From an uncultured Eubacteriales bacterium (lineage in GTDB: Bacteria > Bacillota > Clostridia > Oscillospirales > Oscillospiraceae), in assembly GCA_900317375.1 (NCBI GenBank), contig ONGJ01000027.1, positions 1 through 32,574 on the forward strand: 32,574 nt of DNA, written 5' to 3'. The position numbers and the translations under genes are program-made. The number at the start of each line of letters is the position of its first letter. Position 1 is the first letter of the stretch. The notes below the pieces were generated by a model, which worked only from the letters and a program-made list of their open reading frames with translations, did not search any database and was not told the origin of the DNA. Shown piece by piece: positions 22,799 to 31,444 of this stretch.

Positions 22799-24469
22799 CT
22801 AATTTACTTTCTTTCCTGCAAAATACACATCAGTAGGCTTGTTATAGCTAAAGCCCTCATGCTCCGCAGAAAGCAGGTCGTTATCAAACACAAGGAAATC
22901 AGCATCCTTACCTCTTTCGATAGAGCCCTTGTTATCTTCTATACCAAGCTGCTTTGCTCCGTTTATCGTATATCCGAGTATCATTTCTTCTATGCTCATT
23001 TGCTCATCTACGGAAGGATTCGCTCTGACGGTCCAATCTGTTTCAGCGGCTCTGGTCTTCTCATTTATCCACCTTGTCATACCAACCTCCATACCAAGGT
23101 ACGGACTCCAGTTGTTAAAATCACCGTAGAGGATATCATCACTGGACCATGTGACATTGGCACCGGTCTTCCAGACCGACTTACAGCGGTACATCTTATT
23201 TGCACGCTCTTTACCAAGCAGCTCACACCAGTTCTTATAAGGATCTCCGCCCATATTTCCCGCATGCCACCATGGCGTATAATTGGCGTTAACATCTAAT
23301 TTTGCGAAACGGTCAATATCCGCATCATCCTGAATCTCAAGATGTGCACAGGTGACCTTCACACGGTACTTATCCCCAAGCTCCTTCTTAGCCAGCTCCA
23401 CACCGTCAAGTACATTACGGGAGGCTCCTTCACCTACAGTGTGCAGGTGCAGGTCAAGTCCTGCCTCATTAAGCCGAATAAGAAGCTCTGCGATCTGATC
23501 CTTATTGAAAGCAGCCGTTCCCTTGTCCCCGGTATCTTCGTAAGGTGTCACAAGTGCTGCCGTTTCTATCTTTAAGGTCCCGTCATTGAAAATCTTTAAG
23601 GTATGCACCTTAAGGTGTTTCGTATTAAATTCACTGTTAAAGCGCTTAAGCTTTTCTATCGCCTCCGGCACCTGGCGGGGCTGTGTGATCACATAGCAGC
23701 CGTCAATATAAACGGGAAGCTCTCCTTCCTCGTCCATTTTTTTCAATCGTCTGTAAACTCTCTCATGAAAATCATTGCATTCCGGAATACCGGCATCAAA
23801 GACACCCACGACCCCTGCATTTACAGAAAAATCGATCCAACGTTTTAGCGCGGCATCTATCTGTTCATCTGTCAGTTTTTCCGCACCATCGATCAGAAAG
23901 CGGGTTTCCGCAGCCGCTTCGAATATATTTCCGGTCACATGTCCATCCTTACGCACATAGTAACTAAGCTCCGGTACGGGATCGATGACATCATCCGTAA
24001 TGCCGTAACGCTCAAGAAGTTTGGAATTTGCCCATACGCTGTGTGCTTCGCCCTCTAAGATCATGATCTCACTGTCGGCACAGACAGCATCAAGATCTTC
24101 CTTTGTGATCTCTTCACCATGCAGAAAAAAGCGCTCCAGTAGGAAATTGTAACTCTCTCTGCCCGGATTGTTCTTAATATGATCAGCTATAAAGTCAAGA
24201 GCTTCCTTTTTACTGTCGCACATAATATACTCACCCATATCCTTATACTCAAACCCGATGGGCATAGTAACATGAACATGACTGTCGATGATTCCCGGCA
24301 TTATGAATTTGCCGCCGAGATCCGTGACCTCGCCCTCATAGGCTGAAAGCCCGGCCTCATCGCCCACGTAGACGAATTTGCCGTCCTTCACCGCGAGCGC
24401 ACTCGCCAGCGGATGATCTCGATCTGCCGTGTAGATTTTTGCGTTTTTGATGATCATGTCTGCTTTCAT
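22799..24469 (-). CDS. Amidohydrolase family 3 protein (YtcJ-like), copy 2, mosaic 5' end
   Basis: A paralogue of copy 1, 556 residues from the ATG at 24469 (AGGAAG 7-8 bases upstream); a further in-frame ATG at 24505 has no clear RBS. Landmarks: KIYTADRDHPLASALAVKDG, PGIIDSHVHV (HxH at 64-66), the LDLHLHTVGEGA strand, CAHLEIQDDADI, and WSSDDILYG with the metal Asp. The first 40 or so codons are GC-rich like the surrounding chromosome while the rest is AT-rich, so the gene seems to be a mosaic of a native 5' end and an acquired body. Its first 22 codons and RBS occur again at 21015-21095. It is the first gene of the amidohydrolase pair, behind the promoter at 24517-24546. Confidence 0.88.
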   Translation of the reverse strand: MKADMIIKNAKIYTADRDHPLASALAVKDGKFVYVGDEAGLSAYEGEVTDLGGKFIMPGIIDSHVHVTMPIGFEYKDMGEYIMCDSKKEALDFIADHIKNNPGRESYNFLLERFFLHGEEITKEDLDAVCADSEIMILEGEAHSVWANSKLLERYGITDDVIDPVPELSYYVRKDGHVTGNIFEAAAETRFLIDGAEKLTDEQIDAALKRWIDFSVNAGVVGVFDAGIPECNDFHERVYRRLKKMDEEGELPVYIDGCYVITQPRQVPEAIEKLKRFNSEFNTKHLKVHTLKIFNDGTLKIETAALVTPYEDTGDKGTAAFNKDQIAELLIRLNEAGLDLHLHTVGEGASRNVLDGVELAKKELGDKYRVKVTCAHLEIQDDADIDRFAKLDVNANYTPWWHAGNMGGDPYKNWCELLGKERANKMYRCKSVWKTGANVTWSSDDILYGDFNNWSPYLGMEVGMTRWINEKTRAAETDWTVRANPSVDEQMSIEEMILGYTINGAKQLGIEDNKGSIERGKDADFLVFDNDLLSAEHEGFSYNKPTDVYFAGKKVN

Positions 24470-24485
24470 GGGAGTTCTTCCTTTC
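24404..24485. repeat. 82-bp direct repeat, copy 2 (partner 21015-21095)
   Basis: Comprises the RBS and codons 1-22 of the amidohydrolase at 24469. This copy keeps the reading frame, so it is the functional one; the copy at 21015 has lost a base. Confidence 0.95.
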
Positions 24486-24516
24486 ATAACAGCTTTTGTA
24501 TTCAATCTGTACCGTG

Positions 24517-24546
24517 ATTATATCGCATTTCTCCGGGCAGGCGCAA
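24517..24546 (-). promoter_or_regulatory. Predicted promoter for the amidohydrolase pair
   Basis: On the minus strand TTGCGC (24541-24546), 18 bp, perfect TATAAT (24517-24522), 47 bp before the ATG. Back to back with the regulator promoter at 24576-24604. Confidence 0.65.
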
Positions 24547-24575
24547 GGGGATGTTCCAGAATGGCAAATCATAAC

Positions 24576-24604
24576 TTGCTTTTACGGCCCCGCTGGATTA
24601 TCAT
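24576..24604 (+). promoter_or_regulatory. Predicted promoter for the XRE-receiver / kinase operon
   Basis: TTGCTT (24576-24581), 17 bp, TATCAT (24599-24604), about 24 bp before the first possible start codon. Confidence 0.6.
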
Positions 24605-24627
24605 ACCTGTGAGCTGAAAAAAAGGGG

Positions 24628-25236
24628 ATGGATCACGTGAACAATGTATTTGCGGAAACCCTGCGGATGCTGCGGACAGCGAGAGGTCTGACGCAGAGGC
24701 AGCTCGGAGAGCAGCTGTTCGTCTACCATTCCACCATTGCCCGCTGGGAAAACGGCAGCCGTCTGCCGGACGCCGCGATGATCTCCCGGATCGCCAATTG
24801 TCTCAGTGTTGATGCGGGCGAGCTTTTCCGCCTTGCGGCACAGAGCGATGAGATGCCGAATGTCATCATGGCAGACGACAACGAGATCATTCTCTCCCAG
24901 GGTCTGACCGTCCTGGGGTCGGTCATGCCGAATGCCGCGATCACAGGCTTTATCTGGCCGACGGAAGCGGTCGAATACGCAAAAATGAACCGGGTCACGC
25001 TGGCTGTTCTCGATATTGAATTGGGTACGGTCAGCGGGCTTGATCTCTGCCGAACGCTGCACGAAATCAATCCCTGCACAAACGTCATTTTTCTGACCGC
25101 TTACCCCGACTATGCCCTCGATGCATGGAAAACCGACGCCATTGGCTTCATGCTCAAGCCTATGACCCCGGAAGGCTTGGAGGAACAGCTTAAAAAGCTG
25201 CGCTATCCGTTTTCGGCGGGAGGAGCGGACGCGTGA
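24628..25236 (+). CDS. Response regulator with N-terminal XRE helix-turn-helix and C-terminal receiver
   Basis: A two-component regulator with reversed architecture, 202 residues. Residues 6-70 are an XRE/Cro-type DNA-binding domain (TLRMLRTARGLTQRQLGEQL, then STIARWENGSRLP); residues 78-195 are a CheY-like receiver with the acidic pair Asp83-Asp84, phospho-acceptor Asp129 (LAVLDIE), Thr157 (FLTAYP) and Lys177 (LKPM). Phosphorylation by the downstream kinase would switch DNA binding. Start uncertain: the ATG at 24628 directly abuts AAGGGG, while the GTG at 24637 lies about 9 bases from it and may be the real one. It overlaps the kinase gene by 4 bases and faces the amidohydrolase pair across divergent promoters, so control of those genes is plausible but unproven. 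Confidence 0.9.
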   Translation: MDHVNNVFAETLRMLRTARGLTQRQLGEQLFVYHSTIARWENGSRLPDAAMISRIANCLSVDAGELFRLAAQSDEMPNVIMADDNEIILSQGLTVLGSVMPNAAITGFIWPTEAVEYAKMNRVTLAVLDIELGTVSGLDLCRTLHEINPCTNVIFLTAYPDYALDAWKTDAIGFMLKPMTPEGLEEQLKKLRYPFSAGGADA

Positions 25237-26537
25237 TTGGGTGGAATGATTACTTCTTCGGTCTCATCATCGGCGCGACACTGCTGCTGAGCGTCCTGGG
25301 ACTGAGGCTCACCGCCATCATGCCCGGGATCGATGGCTGGAACAAGCGCTTCTTCCGATCCTTTTTTATCGTTCTGATCCTGAACGGCTGCTCTTCCCTC
25401 GCCGATACCGCCGCGTATTTTTACGGCACGAGCACAGTGATCCGCTTTTTACAGGCTCCTTTCTGTCTTTTGATGGTACTGCCTCTGACCATGCTGCCGG
25501 TTTTGCTGCTGCACTGCTGCGGTGAAAACATCCGTGAAAGTCGGCTGCTGAAAGCCGTGACCGGCCTGTGGATCGTCTATTTTTGTCTGGTCACATGCGG
25601 TCTGTTCACGGATGCGTTTTTCTTTGTAACACCGGACAGGCTGGCACGGCGCGGGCCCTGGTATCCGCTGATGCTGCTGCCTGTGAACGGGATCACGGTG
25701 CTCAATCTCGCAGCTTTGATCCGGCGGCGAAAGAAGCTTTCTTACAATGTGTGGCGGAGCTTTCTCATCTCCCTGCTGCCGATGGCAGTCATGATCTTCG
25801 TACAGCTGTTTGTCGATGTGATCCTGCTCCTCGGTATCTGTTACCCCCTCTTCGCCCTGTCCATGTACAGCATTATCACGTCTGATCAGATCGAGCAGGA
25901 TATGCGGTACCGGCAGGAGATCCTGCGGCAGCAGACGGAAATCGCCCATCAGCGCGCCAGCGTCATGGTGCTGCAGATGCGGCCGCACTTTATTTACAAC
26001 ACCATGACAAGCATCTATTGTCTCTGCAGCCAGGACCCGGAGAAGGCCCAGCAGGTGGTTCTGGATTTCACCACCTATCTGCGCAAAAACTTCACCGCCG
26101 TTGCAAGCGCAGAACCTATTCCCTTTACCTCGGAGCTGGAACACACCCGCGCCTATCTCGCCGTGGAGCAGGCGCAGCACAGCAAAAGCCTCTTTGTCGA
26201 ATACGACACGCCGCACACCTTCTTCCGCCTGCCGCCGCTGACCCTGCAGCCCATTGTGGAAAACGCCGTCAAGCACGGCAGAGACCCCGGCGCAGGCCCG
26301 CTGCACATTTCCATACGGACCCGGATAACGGCCTCCGGAAGCGAGATCACCGTATCGGACAACGGCCGCGGCTATGTCCCCGCCGATGACGGCGAGCCGC
26401 ATATCGCCCTGAAGAACATCCGGCAAAGGCTTGCAATCATGTGCGGCGGGAACCTGACGATCACGCCGGGAGACGGCGGCGGAACCGTGGTGACGGTGAC
26501 GATCCCGAGCAGCGCTTCGCCGAAAATGAATCCGTGA
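25233..26537 (+). CDS. LytS/AgrC-like sensor histidine kinase (His_kinase family)
   Basis: The membrane sensor partner of the XRE-receiver regulator, 434 residues, GTG start overlapping the upstream TGA. About six hydrophobic helices in residues 1-215 with little extracellular sequence are followed by a coiled linker (QDMRYRQEILRQQTEIAHQR) and the kinase core: phospho-acceptor His252 in LQMRPHFIYNTM, N-box QPIVENAVKHG (339-349), G1 SDNGRGY, G2-like GDGGGTVVTV. The membrane-embedded sensor with the RPHFIYN box is typical of LytS/YpdA-type kinases that sense peptides or membrane state. The ligand is not evident. It is cotranscribed with the regulator and closed by the hairpin at 26567-26614. 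Confidence 0.92.
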   Translation: MIGWNDYFFGLIIGATLLLSVLGLRLTAIMPGIDGWNKRFFRSFFIVLILNGCSSLADTAAYFYGTSTVIRFLQAPFCLLMVLPLTMLPVLLLHCCGENIRESRLLKAVTGLWIVYFCLVTCGLFTDAFFFVTPDRLARRGPWYPLMLLPVNGITVLNLAALIRRRKKLSYNVWRSFLISLLPMAVMIFVQLFVDVILLLGICYPLFALSMYSIITSDQIEQDMRYRQEILRQQTEIAHQRASVMVLQMRPHFIYNTMTSIYCLCSQDPEKAQQVVLDFTTYLRKNFTAVASAEPIPFTSELEHTRAYLAVEQAQHSKSLFVEYDTPHTFFRLPPLTLQPIVENAVKHGRDPGAGPLHISIRTRITASGSEITVSDNGRGYVPADDGEPHIALKNIRQRLAIMCGGNLTITPGDGGGTVVTVTIPSSASPKMNP

Positions 26538-26566
26538 TTTTCCCGATGAACAGATACGAATCATAA

Positions 26567-26614
26567 AGAACCTCATGAAAAGCCTGAAGCAGTCAAAGGC
26601 TTTCATGAGGTTCT
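26567..26614. terminator. Bidirectional terminator between the kinase and MATE genes
   Basis: Arms of about 18 bp, AGAACCTCATGAAAAGCCT (26567-26585) against AGGCTTTCATGAGGTTCT (26597-26614), with one bulged base, sit between two convergent genes. Confidence 0.75.
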
Positions 26615-26619
26615 GATTC

Positions 26620-27954
26620 TCAATAGTGATACTTCTTTTGCAGAACAGCCATATATATACTTCCTGTGACAGCTGCCATCATCTCTGCGAGAACGACAGA
26701 ATACCATATGCCGTCCACGCCGAACAGCGGCGGCAGCAGGAGCACGGCCCCAAGTTCAAACACGAAGGTCCGCAGAAAGGATATCCGCGCCGATACCAGC
26801 CCGTCGTTCAGAGCGGTAAAGAAAGCCGAGCCGAAAACAGCCAGTCCCGCGAACAGGTATGACACCGAGACGATCCGGAACGCGTGTACGGATTCCGGCA
26901 GCAGATTCTCCGCACCCCGCAGAAACAGGGCGGAAAACGGACGGGCAAGCGCTTCCGACGCGGCAAACATCGCGGCGGATGTCAGCCCGATGATGATGAG
27001 GCTTCTTTTCAGCAGGTTCCTGAGCTCCATGTGATTCTGCGCGCCGTAATGATAGCTGAACAGCGGTCCTGCCCCGTTGGAATACCCGACAAACACGGCC
27101 GAGAAAATCAGGCTGACATACATGAGCAGACCGTAGATGATCACGCCCTTTTCCCCCGCATACTTCAGAAGCTGGATATTGTAGATGATCCCTACCAGAG
27201 ACCATGCGGCTTCCGACATGAACTCCGAGGTTCCGTTCGTGCAGGCTTTGAGAACCGCCCTGCCGTCCCAGACCGGCTTCACCAGCCTGAGGAGACTGTT
27301 ATTCTTTCGGCTGAAGTAAACAAGCGGGAACACGCCGCCAACGACCTGTGTCAAAGCCGAGGCTGCCGCTGCGCCCGCAAGCCCCCATCGGAAGCCGATG
27401 ATGAAAAGCGCGTCAAGCACAACATTGCAAAGACCCGCGCAGACTGTGACGGCAAGCCCCAGCCCCGGTTTTTCAGCCGTGACGAAGAAAAGCTGAAACT
27501 CATACACCCATATCCATGCGGGCAGCGCCAGAATAAAGATCCGTCCGTACAGCACGCTGTCTTCAAGGAGCTTCCCTTCCGCGCCCAGCAGGCCTGCGAT
27601 CTGCGGCATCAGGATAAAACCCGGTATCATCAGCAGGACACCCAGGCCGGAAGTCACCAGTACGATCAGGGAAAACAGGCGGTTCGCCCGCTCATGATCC
27701 TTCTCCCCCAGCGTCTTTGCAATCAGCGCACTGCCGCCTACCCCGAACATATAGCCGATCGTGCCGAGAATATTCAGCACAGGCATAATCAGGTTGACAG
27801 CCGCAAATTCCGTCTTGCCCGCAAAGTTTGCGACAAAATATCCGTCCGCGACGATGTACACGGAAGCAAACAGATTCATCACGACAGACGGCAGCGTAAA
27901 GCGCAGCAGTTTCCTGTATGTAAAATGCTCTGATAAATGAATGCGTGATTTCAT
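26620..27954 (-). CDS. MATE-family efflux transporter
   Basis: A 12-helix MATE drug/Na+ (or H+) antiporter of 444 residues, the usual length, without the C-terminal ATPase-like domain of the 14229 protein. The start was taken at the ATG at 27954 (MKSRIHLSEHFTYRKLLRFT); an in-frame TTG at 27987 has no RBS. Landmarks include LPSVVMNLFASVYIVADGYF, GKTEFAAVNLIMPVLNILGT, FGVGGSALIAKTLGEKDHER and GLAGAAAASALTQ. A terminator and a gap of about 35 bp separate it from the amidohydrolase upstream on the same strand. It is convergent with the kinase gene. The substrate is not predictable. Confidence 0.9.
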   Translation of the reverse strand: MKSRIHLSEHFTYRKLLRFTLPSVVMNLFASVYIVADGYFVANFAGKTEFAAVNLIMPVLNILGTIGYMFGVGGSALIAKTLGEKDHERANRLFSLIVLVTSGLGVLLMIPGFILMPQIAGLLGAEGKLLEDSVLYGRIFILALPAWIWVYEFQLFFVTAEKPGLGLAVTVCAGLCNVVLDALFIIGFRWGLAGAAAASALTQVVGGVFPLVYFSRKNNSLLRLVKPVWDGRAVLKACTNGTSEFMSEAAWSLVGIIYNIQLLKYAGEKGVIIYGLLMYVSLIFSAVFVGYSNGAGPLFSYHYGAQNHMELRNLLKRSLIIIGLTSAAMFAASEALARPFSALFLRGAENLLPESVHAFRIVSVSYLFAGLAVFGSAFFTALNDGLVSARISFLRTFVFELGAVLLLPPLFGVDGIWYSVVLAEMMAAVTGSIYMAVLQKKYHY

Positions 27955-27990
27955 GTTTCGTATTCCCGATTTCTTTCCATAAAACAAGAA

Positions 27991-28018
27991 GGGCAGCCTG
28001 CGTTTCGTCAGGCTGCCC
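27991..28018 (-). terminator. Terminator after amidohydrolase copy 3
   Basis: GGGCAGCCTG / CAGGCTGCCC, a perfect 10-bp stem with an 8-nt loop, followed on the minus strand by TTCTTGTTTT. It partly isolates the MATE gene downstream. Confidence 0.75.
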
Positions 28019-28111
28019 GAAGCATCGCAGGACGCAGAAGCTCACGCCCTGCGGTATGCAGCTGCCGGACAGCGGGGAATCTGTGTCCCTGCACTTTTCT
28101 CCGGTCAAGTT

Positions 28112-29770
28112 TTACCTGGAGAATACTTTTTTTCCCTCAAAGTAGGTCGCCCGGGGTCTGGCTGTGTGAATCTGATCGACCGGGCAGGACAGCACGTCCC
28201 TGTCGACGAGGAGGAAGTCGGCGTATTTGCCTTCGCGGATGCTGCCTCTCTCCTCTTCAATGAACATCTGCCTTGCACAGTTGATGGTCAGGGCCGTGAG
28301 GGCCTGCTCGCGGGTCAGAGCCTCTTCAGGCCACCAGGGCTCCCCTTTCACGACAGGGTCTACGCATGTGACCGCAATCTCCATAATGCCGAACGGGTCG
28401 TCAGGACAACCGCTCAACGCAGGATAATCCGAGTGGGACGACACGTTGATGCCGTAATCGAAAAACGATTTCATGGGATATGTCTTATCCTCCATGCCCG
28501 CAGGAACCAGGGATTTCAGGGTCTCAGCCGCTCCGGTCTGCATACTATGCCAGAGCATGCCTGCGGTTGCATAGATCTGATGATCCGCCATACGCTGCCA
28601 ATCCGACGGGAGAACGTTGCGCACATGAACGACCGTATTGCGCATTTCATCCTTCCCGCCGTTGATGAAGGCATTGACGCTGCGATTCACGGCTTTGTTA
28701 CCCATTGTGTGGATGTGCATGGACAAGCCTTTTTCGTTGGCCTTGCGGGTAATCTCAGCGGTTTCCTCCTCCGTCCAGTTGACGAGCCCCTGGTGTCCGT
28801 CGGGATATAACGGCTCCACAAAGCCGGTACCGCCTTCCACCGTGCCGTCCATAAAGAGCTTGACCCAGTTCGGCAATACGTGCCTGGTGGCATATTTCCT
28901 GACCTCATCGGCTTTGGCGAGGGCCGCATCCACATCCATCCAGCTCTCGATCTCATAGCTCAGGCCCAATATGAAGTGCATGTCGTCGGCATCATCCATC
29001 TGCCGGGCAGCCTGATAGAGATGGTCGTTAAAGAAATAGGGCGACCAGCCATCCATATACATGGTGTAGCCCTCTGACAGCATCTGCTCTTCAATCGATT
29101 TGATCGTCACCTTTGCCGTATCAACGGAGAAGAGCCTGTCGTTATCCAGGAAGGAACGCACATAGGTCCCGGCCTGTTCCTTGAGGAAGCCGGTAGGCGT
29201 GCCGTCGGCGCCCATCGCGATCTCGCCTCCGCGTATCTCTGTTTTGAGCACGGTGCCGTCTTCCTTCATGATGCCCGCGTTGACCAGGCTGATGGTGTTC
29301 ACCACGCCCTTGTGGCCTTCCTCATCCGCAAAGTAGATGGGGATCTCATCGCATATGGCATCGAGCTGCTGGCGGGTCGGAAGCCTGTCATGGATAAGAT
29401 GGTAATCCCAGCCGAAGCCGAACACCGTATTGATGCCGTTGGCCTTTGCCTTCTTCACTGCGTCCGGAACGATCTCCGTCAGGAACTTGTCCACGTCGTC
29501 CTTCGCGCTGACGACCGTCCCGACCATCGGCATGGCATGGCCGGTAAAATAATGCGCATGGCCGTTGCCGCAGGAGGGCATCACGAGCCCCTGCCCGGTA
29601 TAGTCCAGAACCTCTGTCTTTCCTTCTTCAACGAAGGCTTCTGCGCCCTTCCTGCCGCCCACATAGATGAATCTGCCGTCCTTGACGGCAAACGCTTCGG
29701 CAAGGTGACTGTCTTCGGCAGTGAATATCCTGCCAAAGACGACAAGGTCAGCGCACTTCCTGTTTTTCAT
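28112..29770 (-). CDS. Amidohydrolase family 3 protein (YtcJ-like), copy 3
   Basis: A third member of the amidohydrolase 3/YtcJ family in the window, 552 residues from the ATG at 29770, which has AAGGAG 9 bases upstream; an ATG 16 codons further up lacks a clear RBS and adds only a charged extension. Landmarks: GRFIYVGG, LVMPSCGNGHAHY (HxH at 71-73), GLSMHIHTMGNKA, VHVRNVLPSD, ATAGMLWH and SSHSDYPA with a metal Asp. The C-terminus returns to the sandwich (EGKYADFLLVDRD). Its GC-rich codon use matches the flanking genome, unlike copies 1 and 2, so it probably was not acquired with them. A hydrolase of cyclic or linear amide metabolites; substrate unknown. Confidence 0.9.
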   Translation of the reverse strand: MKNRKCADLVVFGRIFTAEDSHLAEAFAVKDGRFIYVGGRKGAEAFVEEGKTEVLDYTGQGLVMPSCGNGHAHYFTGHAMPMVGTVVSAKDDVDKFLTEIVPDAVKKAKANGINTVFGFGWDYHLIHDRLPTRQQLDAICDEIPIYFADEEGHKGVVNTISLVNAGIMKEDGTVLKTEIRGGEIAMGADGTPTGFLKEQAGTYVRSFLDNDRLFSVDTAKVTIKSIEEQMLSEGYTMYMDGWSPYFFNDHLYQAARQMDDADDMHFILGLSYEIESWMDVDAALAKADEVRKYATRHVLPNWVKLFMDGTVEGGTGFVEPLYPDGHQGLVNWTEEETAEITRKANEKGLSMHIHTMGNKAVNRSVNAFINGGKDEMRNTVVHVRNVLPSDWQRMADHQIYATAGMLWHSMQTGAAETLKSLVPAGMEDKTYPMKSFFDYGINVSSHSDYPALSGCPDDPFGIMEIAVTCVDPVVKGEPWWPEEALTREQALTALTINCARQMFIEEERGSIREGKYADFLLVDRDVLSCPVDQIHTARPRATYFEGKKVFSR

Positions 29771-29855
29771 AGGTTTCTGCTCCTTCCCGATTCCGGTTTC
29801 TTCCGTTTCCTTTTCCATTTTTCAATCTTCGTCATACTACAGTTCTGCCCCGTCA

Positions 29856-30008
29856 TTACAGCAAATAGTACCTGACCAGGAAATGGCTCCTGTTCCAATC
29901 GACCATCTTTACCTCGGACTCTTTTGCCGGATGGATGTCGAACTCATCGAGGACCATCACATTTTTGTCCTTCAGGTCGTAGAGCGGCCATTCCTTTTGA
30001 ATAATGCA
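29856..30008 (-). pseudogene. C-terminal relic, probably of a type-B carboxylesterase
   Basis: Part of the gene-free stretch 29771-30326. On the minus strand a 50-codon frame encodes EWPLYDLKDKNVMVLDEFDI, then KMVDWNRSHFLVRYYLL and a stop. The W-P-x-Y ... V-M-V-L-D ... pattern is like the closing part of para-nitrobenzyl-esterase-type carboxylesterases (family knowledge). No start or RBS and no upstream body of the gene are seen, so it would be a decayed remnant. The family assignment is tentative. Confidence 0.42.
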
Positions 30009-30119
30009 TCATGTATTTGGATTTTGAGAGGGGCTCATACCCCCGAAAAGGCTGAATATTGTCTTTTTATAATAACATCTTTGCATTTCTGATGTCAATA
30101 TGATCATCCTGTGGAGGCG

Positions 30120-30320
30120 GCTGGAGAAAAAGGATGGCAAGAGACAGAGGACGGTTCTCTGTCCTGACTCAGGGCCAGGGGGTAAAAACGAATGACTGCT
30201 TTCCGGAAATCTTCTGCAGAAAATAATACGATAAGACCATGTGACAACGGAGACGGTTCACAGGAACCGTCCCCGATTTTTCTAGAAATCCGAGGTTTCT
30301 TATTGAACACAGGAAGCCGT
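30120..30320. repeat. Cluster of GACGGTTC / GAACCGTC palindromic repeats
   Basis: Between the esterase relic and the glycosyltransferase gene lie GAGGACGGTTCTCTGTCC (about 30137-30154), GACGGTTC-ACAG-GAACCGTC (30252-30271, perfect 8-bp stem) and AGCCGTCCCCG (about 30313). Related sequence occurs at about 20670-20703. Similar dispersed repeats are common in Clostridia; no gene is seen here. Confidence 0.6.
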
Positions 30321-30326
30321 CCCCGT

Positions 30327-31286
30327 TCAGATCGCTTCCGCCAGCTCCTTCAGCTCGCGGTACTCGCTATGATTGTAAAAGAAGGCGCTGTCGGAAAAGT
30401 CGATGCCAAAGCATGGGACGGCTGTTTTTTGAAAGCACTCCCGGAAAGCCCGCCGGGCTGCATCCGTCTGCAGCGAACGATAATTATAGCAATAGCAGGA
30501 ACAGAAATAGTTAAGCAGAGACCGGCGGAGCGGTTCCAGCAGGCAGGCTTCGGCAAGACGCTCCCACAGAATCTGATGCGCCCTGAACGGTGTGAGCGGA
30601 GCGGCATCTTTGTTCGTCTCAAGAGAATTGGGGTTATCGACGCGATGGAACACCAGCAGGTCTGTCGTATAGGCGATGCGTTCTGCCGCAGCCATCGCGA
30701 AGCGGCTGAAGGGCACATCTTCCGTTCTGGGCAGAGAAGGAAAGCGTATGTTCCATCTGTCCAAAAACGCCTTCCGATAGAGCTTGCCCCAGGATGCGCT
30801 TGAGGTGAACTGGAAAAGATAATGGCTGTTTGTCTCAGCGGAATACGGATTCGATGCCGGCAGGTACATGGGATTCAGGAAGAGGCTGTTTTCCTCCATA
30901 CCCCGTCTGCCTGTCCGGAAATTACGGCCGGAGCACAGGACAAGCTCTGCCGCGTACTTCTCGGCGGTCTCGTACAAACAGGCCAGGGCCTGAGGAGCAA
31001 AAATGTCGTCACTGTCCAAAAACGTGATATATCTGCCTTCGGCGGCTTCGATCCCCGCATTCCGGGCCGGCCCTGCGCCGCAGTGCTCCCGAAGCAGTAC
31101 GCGAAGCCGCATGTCCTCATCCTGAAAGGAGCGCAGAAGCCGCGCAGATGCGTCCGTTGACCCGTCATCCACGCAGATGATCTCGATGTCCTCCATGGTC
31201 TGGTTTACAACACTGTCCAGGCACTCGCGCAGATACGCCTGCGAGTTGTAAACCGGGATGATGACCGATATCTTCGGCTGCTTCAT
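30327..31286 (-). CDS. Family 2 glycosyltransferase
   Basis: A GT2/GT-A-fold inverting glycosyltransferase, 319 residues. The start at 31286 (MKQPKISVIIPVYNSQAYLR) has GAAGGGA upstream; the longer frame lacks an RBS. ISVIIPVYN is the first nucleotide-binding strand, ICVDDGSTD the UDP-binding loop, HCGAGPARNAGIEAAEGRYI the connecting helix and FLDSDD the metal-binding D-x-D. The C-terminal half (PRTEDVPFSRFAMAAAERIA) has the E-D acceptor-site helix typical of GT2 enzymes that elongate surface glycans. No membrane segments, so it is cytoplasmic. No other glycan genes adjoin, so the target polymer is unknown. Confidence 0.9.
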   Translation of the reverse strand: MKQPKISVIIPVYNSQAYLRECLDSVVNQTMEDIEIICVDDGSTDASARLLRSFQDEDMRLRVLLREHCGAGPARNAGIEAAEGRYITFLDSDDIFAPQALACLYETAEKYAAELVLCSGRNFRTGRRGMEENSLFLNPMYLPASNPYSAETNSHYLFQFTSSASWGKLYRKAFLDRWNIRFPSLPRTEDVPFSRFAMAAAERIAYTTDLLVFHRVDNPNSLETNKDAAPLTPFRAHQILWERLAEACLLEPLRRSLLNYFCSCYCYNYRSLQTDAARRAFRECFQKTAVPCFGIDFSDSAFFYNHSEYRELKELAEAI

Positions 31287-31444
31287 TGGGTCCCTTCTTT
31301 CTTCCTTCACTGCGCGTTCTGTCACAGCGGCACCGCAGCCTGCCGCTTCTGCCGCCGCTTATACAGAGTAGCATACTTTTCCCTTATTGAACAGTACTTT
31401 TCACAGATCTCCGATCCTCCCGTCATGCCAATTGCGCGGCAGTA

